Shown: positions 6,795 to 12,380 of the stretch, one piece after another
How positions within the stretch are numbered: the first letter of the stretch is position 1
How the letters are laid out: each line of letters begins with the position of its first letter
Assembly (NCBI GenBank): GCA_031289445.1
Contig: JAITPL010000039.1
Location: 1 to 13,502, forward strand
DNA from: Tannerella sp.
Lineage (GTDB): Bacteria; Bacteroidota; Bacteroidia; Bacteroidales; Tannerellaceae
DNA: 13,502 nucleotides
Reading direction: 5' to 3'
Program-made: the position numbers and the translations under genes
Notes under the pieces: generated by a model
Seen by the model: the letters and a program-made list of their open reading frames with translations, nothing else
Told to the model about the DNA's origin: nothing
The model's database searches: none

Positions 6795-9554
6795 ATGGAA
6801 CAAAAACGTCATTATAAAGGCTTGACAGACCAGCAGGTTGTAGAGAGCCGCAAGATACACGGCGAAAATATTCTTACACCGCCTAAAAAGGAATCGCTAT
6901 GGTTGCTGTTCCTCGAAAAATTCACCGACCCTATCATCGTCATTCTGCTGATAGCTTTGTTGTTGTCGATTGGCGTATCCTGCCATGAGTTTTTTGCGGG
7001 ACACGGTACGCTTAGCGTCTTCTTCGAGCCGGTTGGCATCCTGATAGCCGTGTTGCTGGCTACGATTGTGGGTTTTCTGTTCGAGTTGAGCGCTAACAGA
7101 AAATTCGAGGTGCTGAACAAAGTCAACGACGACACGCTTGTTAAAGTAATACGCAATGATAATATATTTGAAATAACCAAGCAACAGGTAGTTGTAGGTG
7201 ATATTGTCATACTCGAAGCAGGCGAGGAGCTACCGGCCGACGGCGAACTGCTGGAAGCTGTCTCCATGCAAATCAACGAATCCACACTGACAGGCGAGCC
7301 GGTATGCCGAAAGACTGTCAACGCGGCAGATTTCGACGCCGAGGCTACCTATCCGTCCAATCATGTGATGAAAGGCACGACGGTAGTTGACGGGCACGGT
7401 ATTATGTGCGTCTTGAAGGTGGGCGACGCTACCGAGTATGGCAAAGTGTACGAAGGGGCGCAAATCGACAGCGGCGTAGAGACGCCTCTCAATAAACAGC
7501 TTGACAAGCTGGCCGCTTTGATTACAAAAGCAAGCTATGCTATTGCAGTCATGATAGTTGCAGGGCGTTTGATATGGTTTTTTGCGGATAACCTTGGGGC
7601 GTCGGCCGGATCGGAAGGTAATGTATGGCTTCTTTTTGGCAGTTTCCTGCTACAGACGGTCATGATTGCCGTTACCGTGATTGTGGTTGCTGTTCCCGAA
7701 GGGCTGCCGATGAGCGTTACTCTCAGTCTGGCATTGAGTATGAAGCGGATGCTGTCAACCAACAACCTCGTCCGCAAAATGCACGCATGTGAAACGATGG
7801 GCGCCGCTACCGTCATCTGCACCGATAAAACCGGTACGCTGACCCAAAATCAAATGAAAGTCTGGGATCATGATTTCTGTGATTTGAAAGATTGCATAGA
7901 CATTATATATGAAGGAATAGCCGTAAACTCGACCGCCTATCTTGATTATTCCAACCCGAACAAAATCAAGGTTTTGGGCAATCCTACCGAAGGCGCTTTG
8001 CTGTTGTGGCTTAACGAACAAGGCATCAATTACCTGCATTTGCGCGAAGAAGCGGAAGTGATTGAACAGCTGACCTTTTCGACCGAGCGCAAGTATATGG
8101 CGACTGTCGTTCATTCCCCCATCCTTGGTAAAAACATACTGTACATCAAGGGAGCGCCCGAAATCGTCATGGAACTGTGTAAGCATCCGTTTCGACAGGA
8201 AAATTCTTCCCCGCAGGCAAATGAAGATTGGAAAGCGCCCATGCATCATAAACTCCTTGAATATCAGAATAAAGCGATGCGTACACTCGGTTTCGCCTGT
8301 AAGATATTGGACGACGATAGCTCTCTGTCTCTTGCAGCCCCGCTTTCGCAGGATATTGACGCCGGATTCCTTGGCGTAGTCGCTATCTCCGACCCCGTGC
8401 GAACAGAAGCGCCCGAAGCGGTCAAAACTTGCCTGAGCGCCGGTATAGCAGTGAAAATTGTTACAGGCGATACTTCCGCAACAGCCAAAGAAATAGGGCG
8501 ACAGATAGGTCTGTGGGATAGTAACGAGCCTGATAATCATCATATTAATGGAAATGATTTTGCCGCCATGCCGGACGACGAACTGCTGAAGCGAGTGCTT
8601 GATATAAAAATCATGTCGCGCGCGCGTCCTATGGATAAACAGCGTCTGGTGCAGCTTTTGCAACAAAAAAATCAGGTTGTAGCCGTAACCGGCGACGGAA
8701 CGAACGACGCTCCGGCCTTGAACGCGGCACAAGTGGGATTGTCAATGGGCGACGGTACAAGCGTGGCCAAAGAAGCAAGCGACATAACCATTCTCGACAA
8801 CTCGTTCAGCAGCATCTCGCGCGCCGTGATGTGGGGACGCTCTCTCTATCAGAACATTCAGCGGTTTATCCTCTTTCAGATGACTATTAACGTCGCTGCC
8901 TGTATTATTGTATTGATAGGCGCATTTCTCGGCGCCGAATCCCCGCTGACCGTAACCCAGATGTTATGGGTCAATCTTATAATGGATACTTTTGCGGCTT
9001 TAGCCTTGGCCTCGCTGCCTCCCAATGCGAAAGTGATGCTTGACAAGCCCCGCAAAACAACCGACCATATTATAACACCCGCTATGGTCAAGCAGATTAT
9101 CGGCGTAGGCTTGTTTTTCGTCGTCTTGCTGTTTGCTTTGCTTCAATACTTCAAACATGCTGATATTCAAACATTAAACGATTTCAGCATTGCAGATTTA
9201 GGTCGCAGCTTTCTGAATTTTGAAGCGGGTAACGGCTTGTCGGCCTACGAGTTGTCGCTGTTTTTTACAATATTCGTTATGTTGCAGTTCTGGAACATGT
9301 TCAATGCCAAGGCTTTCATGACCGGCAAGTCGGCTTTCGCCATCCTGCACCGGTGCCGCGGATTCCTTGCTATTGCCGCTGTTATCCTCCTGGGTCAATG
9401 GCTGATTGTTACCTTTGGAGGCAGCATGTTCAATGTCGTCCCTCTAAGGCCGTCAGACTGGGGAATCGTCATCGGAATAACCTCGTTTGTGATGTGGACA
9501 GGAGAAATTTTCAGGCAAATTGAAAAATTTTTCGCCAAAAAGTTTGCAGATTAA
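6795..9554 (+). CDS. Calcium-translocating P-type ATPase, PMCA type
   Basis: This is a P2B-type ion pump that should export Ca2+ from the cytoplasm using ATP. It has 919 residues, complete for the family. Visible elements in order are: paired helices near 45-60 and 80-97; actuator motif LTGEP with TGE at 166-168; M4 PEGLP at 301-305 preceded by VAV; phosphorylation motif DKTGTLT with Asp344; nucleotide-binding KGAPE at 452-456; TGD at 557-559; hinge TGDGTNDAP at 632-640; M5 with Asn699; and M6 LWVNLIMDTFAALAL with Asn727 and Asp731. M5 has no acidic residue at the SERCA site-I position, which fits a one-calcium PMCA-like pump with site II formed by Glu302, Asn727 and Asp731. The ATG follows an exact -7 box and an A-rich leader without a Shine-Dalgarno site, normal for the phylum. 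It is divergent from tamB, with a tRNA promoter starting inside its last codons. Manganese transport cannot be excluded. Confidence 0.95.
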   Translation: MEQKRHYKGLTDQQVVESRKIHGENILTPPKKESLWLLFLEKFTDPIIVILLIALLLSIGVSCHEFFAGHGTLSVFFEPVGILIAVLLATIVGFLFELSANRKFEVLNKVNDDTLVKVIRNDNIFEITKQQVVVGDIVILEAGEELPADGELLEAVSMQINESTLTGEPVCRKTVNAADFDAEATYPSNHVMKGTTVVDGHGIMCVLKVGDATEYGKVYEGAQIDSGVETPLNKQLDKLAALITKASYAIAVMIVAGRLIWFFADNLGASAGSEGNVWLLFGSFLLQTVMIAVTVIVVAVPEGLPMSVTLSLALSMKRMLSTNNLVRKMHACETMGAATVICTDKTGTLTQNQMKVWDHDFCDLKDCIDIIYEGIAVNSTAYLDYSNPNKIKVLGNPTEGALLLWLNEQGINYLHLREEAEVIEQLTFSTERKYMATVVHSPILGKNILYIKGAPEIVMELCKHPFRQENSSPQANEDWKAPMHHKLLEYQNKAMRTLGFACKILDDDSSLSLAAPLSQDIDAGFLGVVAISDPVRTEAPEAVKTCLSAGIAVKIVTGDTSATAKEIGRQIGLWDSNEPDNHHINGNDFAAMPDDELLKRVLDIKIMSRARPMDKQRLVQLLQQKNQVVAVTGDGTNDAPALNAAQVGLSMGDGTSVAKEASDITILDNSFSSISRAVMWGRSLYQNIQRFILFQMTINVAACIIVLIGAFLGAESPLTVTQMLWVNLIMDTFAALALASLPPNAKVMLDKPRKTTDHIITPAMVKQIIGVGLFFVVLLFALLQYFKHADIQTLNDFSIADLGRSFLNFEAGNGLSAYELSLFFTIFVMLQFWNMFNAKAFMTGKSAFAILHRCRGFLAIAAVILLGQWLIVTFGGSMFNVVPLRPSDWGIVIGITSFVMWTGEIFRQIEKFFAKKFAD

Positions 9555-9573
9555 AAAATAAGTCGTACCTTTG
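9543..9573 (+). promoter_or_regulatory. Consensus Bacteroidota promoter for the tRNA genes
   Basis: TTTG (9543-9546), 19 bases, then TACCTTTG (9566-9573) matches the -33/-7 consensus exactly. Transcription should start near 9580, about 13 nt before tRNA-Gly. The -33 box lies within the last codons of the ATPase gene. Confidence 0.85.
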
Positions 9574-9592
9574 CAGCCGCAAAACAGGAAAT

Positions 9593-9668
<76 letters not shown>

Positions 9669-9675
9669 AAAATGA

Positions 9676-9696
9676 GCGACAGAGGTCGCCTTTTTT
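9676..9696 (+). terminator. Short intrinsic terminator after tRNA-Gly
   Basis: GCGAC, loop AGAG, GTCGC, then C and six T residues. The stem is only 5 bp but GC-rich. It may end or attenuate transcription between tRNA-Gly and the leucine tRNAs. No clear separate promoter for the leucine tRNAs is visible, so partial readthrough is likely. Confidence 0.6.
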
Positions 9697-9723
9697 ATTG
9701 TTGAAAACAGAATGATACGAAAT

Positions 9724-9807
9724 GCCCGGGTGGCGGAATTGGTAGACGCGCTCGTTTCAGGTGCGAGTAGGGTTAAAGCTGTGCAGGTTCGAGTCCTGTT
9801 CCGGGCA
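9724..9807 (+). tRNA. tRNA-Leu (anticodon CAG)
   Basis: This is an 84-nt class II tRNA. The acceptor GCCCGGG pairs with TCCGGGC, including a terminal G-U. The anticodon stem CTCGT/GCGAG has the loop TTCAGGT, giving CAG, which reads CUG. A long variable arm (GGGTTAAAGCTGT region) and T-loop TTCGAGT are present. The discriminator is A and CCA is not encoded. Confidence 0.96.
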
Positions 9808-9824
9808 CGTTAGTTCTGATAGAA

Positions 9825-9908
9825 GCGCAGGTGGTGAAATTGGTAGACACGCTACTTTGAGGGGGTAGTGCCGGTAACGGTGTGTGAGTTCGAGTCTCAT
9901 CCTGCGCA
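9825..9908 (+). tRNA. tRNA-Leu (anticodon GAG)
   Basis: This is an 84-nt class II tRNA that begins 17 bases after the previous one. The acceptor GCGCAGG pairs with CCTGCGC. The anticodon stem CTACT/GGTAG has the loop TTGAGGG, giving GAG, which reads CUC and CUU. The variable arm forms CCG-GTAA-CGG. CCA is not encoded. A run of eight T residues at 9911-9918 directly after the gene may aid termination. Confidence 0.96.
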
Positions 9909-9927
9909 CATTTTTTTTGCGTAAAGT

Positions 9928-9958
9928 TTTGTGATGTCATAAATTATCCTTACCTTTG
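9928..9958 (+). promoter_or_regulatory. Consensus promoter of the rpmB operon
   Basis: TTTG (9928-9931), 19 bases, then TACCTTTG (9951-9958) is an exact match to the Bacteroidota -33/-7 consensus. The start of transcription is expected near 9965, giving a leader of about 38 nt that is A-rich and has no Shine-Dalgarno site before the rpmB ATG. Confidence 0.88.
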
Positions 9959-10002
9959 CGCCCTGAAACGAGAATATTAATTAAACATAAAGAATAAGCA
10001 AG

Positions 10003-10242
10003 ATGTCAAAAATTTGTCAAATTACAGGAAAGAAGGCACAGTACGGCAACAACGTGGCTCACTCGAACCTGCGTACCAAGCGCAAGTTTAACGTGAACCT
10101 GTTCACAAAGAAGTTCTACTGGGTAGAGCAGGATTGCTGGATAAATCTCAACGTATCGGCCGCGGGATTGCGGTTGATTAACAAAATTGGTCTCGACGCC
10201 GCTCTCAAGGGCGCCGCCGAGTCAGGTTATTTAAATTCATAA
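10003..10242 (+). CDS. rpmB: 50S ribosomal protein L28 (bL28)
   Basis: A structural protein of the large ribosomal subunit. The 79-residue protein opens with [20 protein letters not shown], which carries the family's CQ-TGK-GNNV-H pattern, followed by [16 protein letters not shown]. Length and sequence are those of the Bacteroidota L28. It is the first gene of a three-gene operon, with rpmG beginning 18 bases after its stop. Only two cysteines (5 and 46) are present and they do not form a zinc ribbon. Translation appears to start without a Shine-Dalgarno site, unlike the next two genes. Confidence 0.97.
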   Translation: MSKICQITGKKAQYGNNVAHSNLRTKRKFNVNLFTKKFYWVEQDCWINLNVSAAGLRLINKIGLDAALKGAAESGYLNS

Positions 10243-10260
10243 ACAAGGAGGAACAAGCAA

Positions 10261-10449
10261 ATGGCAAAGAAAGTAAAAGGAAACAGGATTCAGGTCATCC
10301 TCGAATGCACCGAACACAAAGCGAGTGGTCAGCCGGGCACGTCCCGCTACATCACTACGAAGAACCGCAAGAACACGACGCAACGTCTTGAACTGAAGAA
10401 GTATAACCCCATTCTGAAGAGAATGACCGTTCACAAGGAAATTAAATAA
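10261..10449 (+). CDS. rpmG: 50S ribosomal protein L33 (bL33)
   Basis: A large-subunit protein of 62 residues near the tRNA exit site. It opens [20 protein letters not shown] and has the family's basic [23 protein letters not shown] segment. It is the zinc-free (C-minus) paralogue type: a single cysteine (16) remains and the two CxxC pairs of zinc-binding L33 are absent. An AAGGAGG at 10245-10251, 9 bases before the ATG, is a clear Shine-Dalgarno site, uncommon in this phylum. It sits between rpmB and the DUF4295 gene in one transcription unit. Confidence 0.97.
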   Translation: MAKKVKGNRIQVILECTEHKASGQPGTSRYITTKNRKNTTQRLELKKYNPILKRMTVHKEIK

Positions 10450-10464
10450 TAGGAGGATAAACAG

Positions 10465-10617
10465 ATGGCAAAAAAAGTAGTCGCAACGTTCAAGTCCGGC
10501 GAAGGACGCACCTACTCAAAGGTGATAAAGATGGTCAAATCCGACAAGACGGGAGCTTATATCTTCCGTGAAGAGATGGTGCCCAATGATGCGGTCAAGG
10601 ATTTTTTCAAGAAATAG
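10465..10617 (+). CDS. DUF4295 family small basic protein, probable ribosomal protein (bL38-type)
   Basis: A 50-residue basic protein beginning MAKKVVATFKSGEGRTYSKV and ending NDAVKDFFKK. This is the DUF4295 family, restricted to Bacteroidota and almost always found directly after rpmB and rpmG. I recall that a Flavobacterium ribosome structure assigned a DUF4295 protein to the large subunit as bL38; that assignment is from memory. The ATG is 15 bases past the rpmG stop with AGGAGG at 10451-10456, so translation is probably coupled or directly initiated. In many relatives the signal-recognition receptor gene ftsY follows. Here an intrinsic terminator starts 27 bases after the stop and no ftsY appears. 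Confidence 0.92.
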   Translation: MAKKVVATFKSGEGRTYSKVIKMVKSDKTGAYIFREEMVPNDAVKDFFKK

Positions 10618-10644
10618 CAAGTACCGACATCTTGACGATAAACG

Positions 10645-10682
10645 AAACTCTTGTCCCGCCCCCGCGCGGGATAAGAGTTTTT
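10645..10682 (+). terminator. Strong intrinsic terminator of the rpmB operon
   Basis: A 15-bp stem pairs AAACTCTTGTCCCGC (10645-10659) with GCGGGATAAGAGTTT (10666-10680) around a 6-base loop, with a single G-U pair. The stem runs directly into a T tract (10678-10682). The A run at the 5' arm could also make it work for leftward transcription. Confidence 0.93.
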
Positions 10683-10696
10683 CTACTTTGTCGCCG

Positions 10697-10915
10697 TAGG
10701 GGCGACACCCTTGCGGTCGCCCATCTTGGAAGTAGGGGCAACCCTATAAGACATTCCAAGTCTCTAAGACTTGGAATGTCTGCCAATAATGCTATTCCCC
10801 GGTGACTTTTCCTTAAATTGACGACATTGGGGGGCAACCCTTGCGGTCGCCCATGTTATAAGGGGCGACCCTTGCGGTGTGGATGTAGGGGAAACCCTTG
10901 CGGTCGCCCATGTTA
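10697..10915. repeat. Cluster of GC-rich palindromic intergenic repeats
   Basis: Several imperfect copies of a unit of about 28 bp share the form TAGGGGCGACCCTTGCGG followed by TCGCCCAT. Their core is itself a hairpin, GGGCGACC-cttgc-GGTCGCCC. Copies start near 10697 (one extra AC), 10733 (truncated after AACCC), 10829, 10861 (3' half diverged) and 10886. Spacing is irregular and one gap holds a separate hairpin. They resemble dispersed REP-like repeats of Bacteroidota intergenic DNA. No open frame or transposase accompanies them. Confidence 0.85.
10749..10781. repeat. Perfect 15-bp inverted repeat with 3-base loop
   Basis: AGACATTCCAAGTCT (10749-10763), loop CTA, and AGACTTGGAATGTCT (10767-10781) form a flawless hairpin. 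There is no T tract on either side, so it is not a standard terminator. It is embedded in the GC-rich repeat cluster, directly after a truncated copy. Confidence 0.88.
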
Positions 10916-11157
10916 GAACTTCAGAAATATTGACCTGATACCATCGTTATCGGGTATTATACAACATGTTTATAATCAATACTTTCGTAAAATATTATTG
11001 TATTATAGATATTGTACTTTATACAATAAGGCTGTTCGGTACTATTGTTATAAATAACACATTATCAGCGATAAAGACCTTGCCGAGTCAGGAATTACGA
11101 GCCTGAATACTTCAGATGAGATGTAAAGAGGGGGCGAGAAAAATTTTTAGTCAAAAA
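10916..11157. other. AT-rich intergenic stretch without a recognisable gene
   Basis: About 240 bases of mostly A and T between the repeat cluster and the next promoter. It contains small irregular inverted repeats such as TTGTA/TACAA but no convincing promoter, RNA gene or coding region. A 46-codon frame at 10966-11106 is present, but its composition looks accidental. The stretch may be decayed DNA. Confidence 0.6.
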
Positions 11158-11189
11158 TTTGGCAGTTCAAAAAATTATTCGTTTCTTTG
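11158..11189 (+). promoter_or_regulatory. Probable promoter for the secreted-protein gene
   Basis: TTTG (11158-11161), 20 bases, then TTTCTTTG (11182-11189), one mismatch from TAnnTTTG. Transcription would begin near 11196. This places any coding start upstream of that point outside the transcript and favours an ATG at 11219, 11243 or 11285. Confidence 0.5.
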
Positions 11190-11284
11190 TACCCTTGGAA
11201 ATAAAATATTTAGAAATTATGATAAGGATTTTGTTAAACAGAATGAGCGATACGTCGAATCTTCGCGTACGCAGGGAGGCGCCG

Positions 11285-11878
11285 ATGAAGCCCCTCCTGG
11301 TTTGCTTATTGTTGCTTGCGGCAATAACACTTTCGGCGGCAGACGCCAAAAGGTACGAGGTCAAGACCGCTATTATCAAAAAAGAGATCGTGGCCATGGG
11401 AATGAAGCTTGCGGCGACTACTTACTTTGACGACTACGGAAAGAATGAGGCCGCAGAGATAACTATAAAGGACGGTATCACTACCGGCGTGGACAAGCAC
11501 ACCCGAACTATTATGACGGATTCGACTGTGCTTAACATTGACCTGGACTTAAAGGTGGCGACGAAAATTCCGCTACCGCAGAAGCCGGTCAATTACTTGG
11601 CCCTCACCCCCGAAATCATGGAGCAATTCAAGATGAAAGAGGCCGGTGAGAGTGAGATTGCAGGCAAGCCCTGCAAGAAATATACCTTGGAGATGACGCA
11701 GATGGGCCAGAAGATTACCATCACGACGCACGTGTGGAGAGGAATAAGCTTGAAGACCGAAACGGTTGCCAACGGAATGACTGTTGCGACCGAGACGGCG
11801 ACCGAGATTCAGGAAGATGCGTCTGTCTCGTCCGAGAAATTTGTTTTACCCGAAGGAACTGTAATCAAATCGTTATGA
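11285..11878 (+). CDS. Predicted secreted protein of unknown function (LolA/DUF4412-like)
   Basis: From ATG 11285 the product is 197 residues. A signal peptide MKPLLVCLLLLAAITLSAADA ends at an AxA-type cleavage site, so the mature protein should be periplasmic or exported. The cysteine at 7 is not in a lipobox. The rest is beta-rich and hydrophilic with a repeated style of short strands. It includes AGKPCKKYTLEM (126-137), THVWRGISLKTE (148-159) and a final LPEGTVI. This layout resembles DUF4412/LolA-like outer-membrane-associated proteins, but no motif is decisive. GGGAGG lies 5-10 bases upstream. In-frame ATGs at 11219 and 11243 would lengthen the region before the hydrophobic core, which is less typical. 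The stop overlaps the start of the next gene (ATGA), so the two are probably translated together. Confidence 0.8.
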   Translation: MKPLLVCLLLLAAITLSAADAKRYEVKTAIIKKEIVAMGMKLAATTYFDDYGKNEAAEITIKDGITTGVDKHTRTIMTDSTVLNIDLDLKVATKIPLPQKPVNYLALTPEIMEQFKMKEAGESEIAGKPCKKYTLEMTQMGQKITITTHVWRGISLKTETVANGMTVATETATEIQEDASVSSEKFVLPEGTVIKSL

Positions 11879-12105
11879 AAATAAAACCCCTTGATAATAT
11901 GGATAAAAGTTTAAACCGAAATATTCTAATTATAGTGGTTATAGCCGCTGGTTTTAGCGCCAGACCCATCAGGAAATTTTTTTCATCCATATTCTTACCC
12001 GATAATGGAATAGAGAATGTGATAGTTTACCTTATTACTTGGCTTACTGCTGTTGGTATTTGGTTTCTTGTGCTTTTATTCATCAAAAAGCGCCTTAAAA
12101 GATGA
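11875..12105 (+). CDS. Small two-helix membrane protein, unknown function
   Basis: A 76-residue protein begins MKIKPLDNMDKSLNRNILII. It has two hydrophobic segments, around residues 18-29 and 49-70, and a basic end KKRLKR, which suggests an inner-membrane hairpin with both ends in the cytoplasm. I do not recognise a family. Its ATG overlaps the TGA of the secreted-protein gene in the form ATGA, a sign of translational coupling; ATG 11899 is an alternative start. Its base composition is more AT-rich than its upstream partner. It ends 8 bases before the 3' boundary of the proposed leftward RNA gene. Confidence 0.65.
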   Translation: MKIKPLDNMDKSLNRNILIIVVIAAGFSARPIRKFFSSIFLPDNGIENVIVYLITWLTAVGIWFLVLLFIKKRLKR

Positions 12106-12112
12106 CTGCGAC

Positions 12113-12246
12113 AGGATTTTAGGATGTGGTCGCCATTGTCCACACAGCTTGTTACACCGAGATTATGCCTCTCGGTAAAGGGCTATGTATGAATATCAAT
12201 ACAAGTGATGTGCAATTGCTGCCCGACTGAAAAAAATCCTTGCCTT
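12113..12246 (-). ncRNA. Candidate structured small RNA, possibly 6S/Bacteroidales-1-like
   Basis: A leftward transcript of about 134 nt is predicted just after a consensus promoter. Its two ends can pair in a fully nested order: AGGATTTT (12240-12233) with AAAATCCT (12120-12113), GTCG (12227-12224) with CGAC (12132-12129), TTGCACA (12215-12209) with TGTG (12146-12143) and CAA (12138-12136) around a bulge, and CTTGT (12205-12201) with ACAAG (12152-12148). An inner 7-bp hairpin ACCGAGA/TCTCGGT spans 12176-12156. An interrupted long hairpin with an internal side hairpin resembles 6S-type RNA. The family assignment is only a suggestion. The 3' end is not fixed by a strong terminator. It has no credible reading frame. 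Confidence 0.55.
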
Positions 12247-12252
12247 ATCTTA

Positions 12253-12283
12253 CAAAGTTACGAAATATTTTTGAATTGTCAAA
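12253..12283 (-). promoter_or_regulatory. Consensus leftward promoter with no protein gene after it
   Basis: On the minus strand TTTG (12283-12280), 19 bases, then TAACTTTG (12260-12253) fits the Bacteroidota consensus exactly. Transcription would start near 12246. Its -33 box coincides with the T tract of the ARPP-1 terminator, so one unit ends where the other begins. Confidence 0.75.
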
Positions 12284-12315
12284 AACGGCAAGCCGTTTTC
12301 AGGCTTGCCGTTTTC
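12281..12315. terminator. Bidirectional intrinsic terminator
   Basis: AAAACGGCAAGCC (12282-12294) pairs with GGCTTGCCGTTTT (12302-12314) around a 7-base loop, a perfect 13-bp stem. Read leftward it ends in TTTTTG, suiting the end of the ARPP-1-type gene 66 bases upstream. Read rightward it ends in TTTT and could stop the 11285-12105 unit. Confidence 0.88.
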
Positions 12316-12380
12316 ACTTCCTCGTCGAAAACAATAGCTTCATCGCGCGGGATAAACAGATGGGAGAACATTGTAGCAAC

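Noticed and set aside
7755..8732. Long open frame of 325 codons on the minus strand inside the calcium ATPase gene
   Set aside because: It lies wholly antisense to an intact, motif-complete ATPase. Its translation is rich in Cys, His, Arg and Phe with no family signature, as expected from a shadow frame.
10697..10915. CRISPR array
   Set aside because: The repeat units are imperfect, irregularly spaced and partly truncated. Spacers are not of uniform length and no cas gene is nearby.
10966..11106. 46-codon frame starting at ATG 10966 in the AT-rich gap
   Set aside because: Composition simply follows the AT-rich DNA (many Ile, Thr, Tyr), there is no promoter or ribosome site, and no family is recognisable.
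11058..11120. Short fragment reading SDKDLAESGITSLNTSDEM before a TAA, possible gene remnant
   Set aside because: It is only about 20 codons long with a stop just upstream. It looks protein-like, but I cannot match it to any family, so a pseudogene call is not supported.
11159..11284. N-terminal extension of the secreted protein to a TTG at 11159
   Set aside because: It would begin within the promoter's -33 box and place about 42 residues before a standard signal peptide. ATG 11285 with GGGAGG upstream is far more typical.
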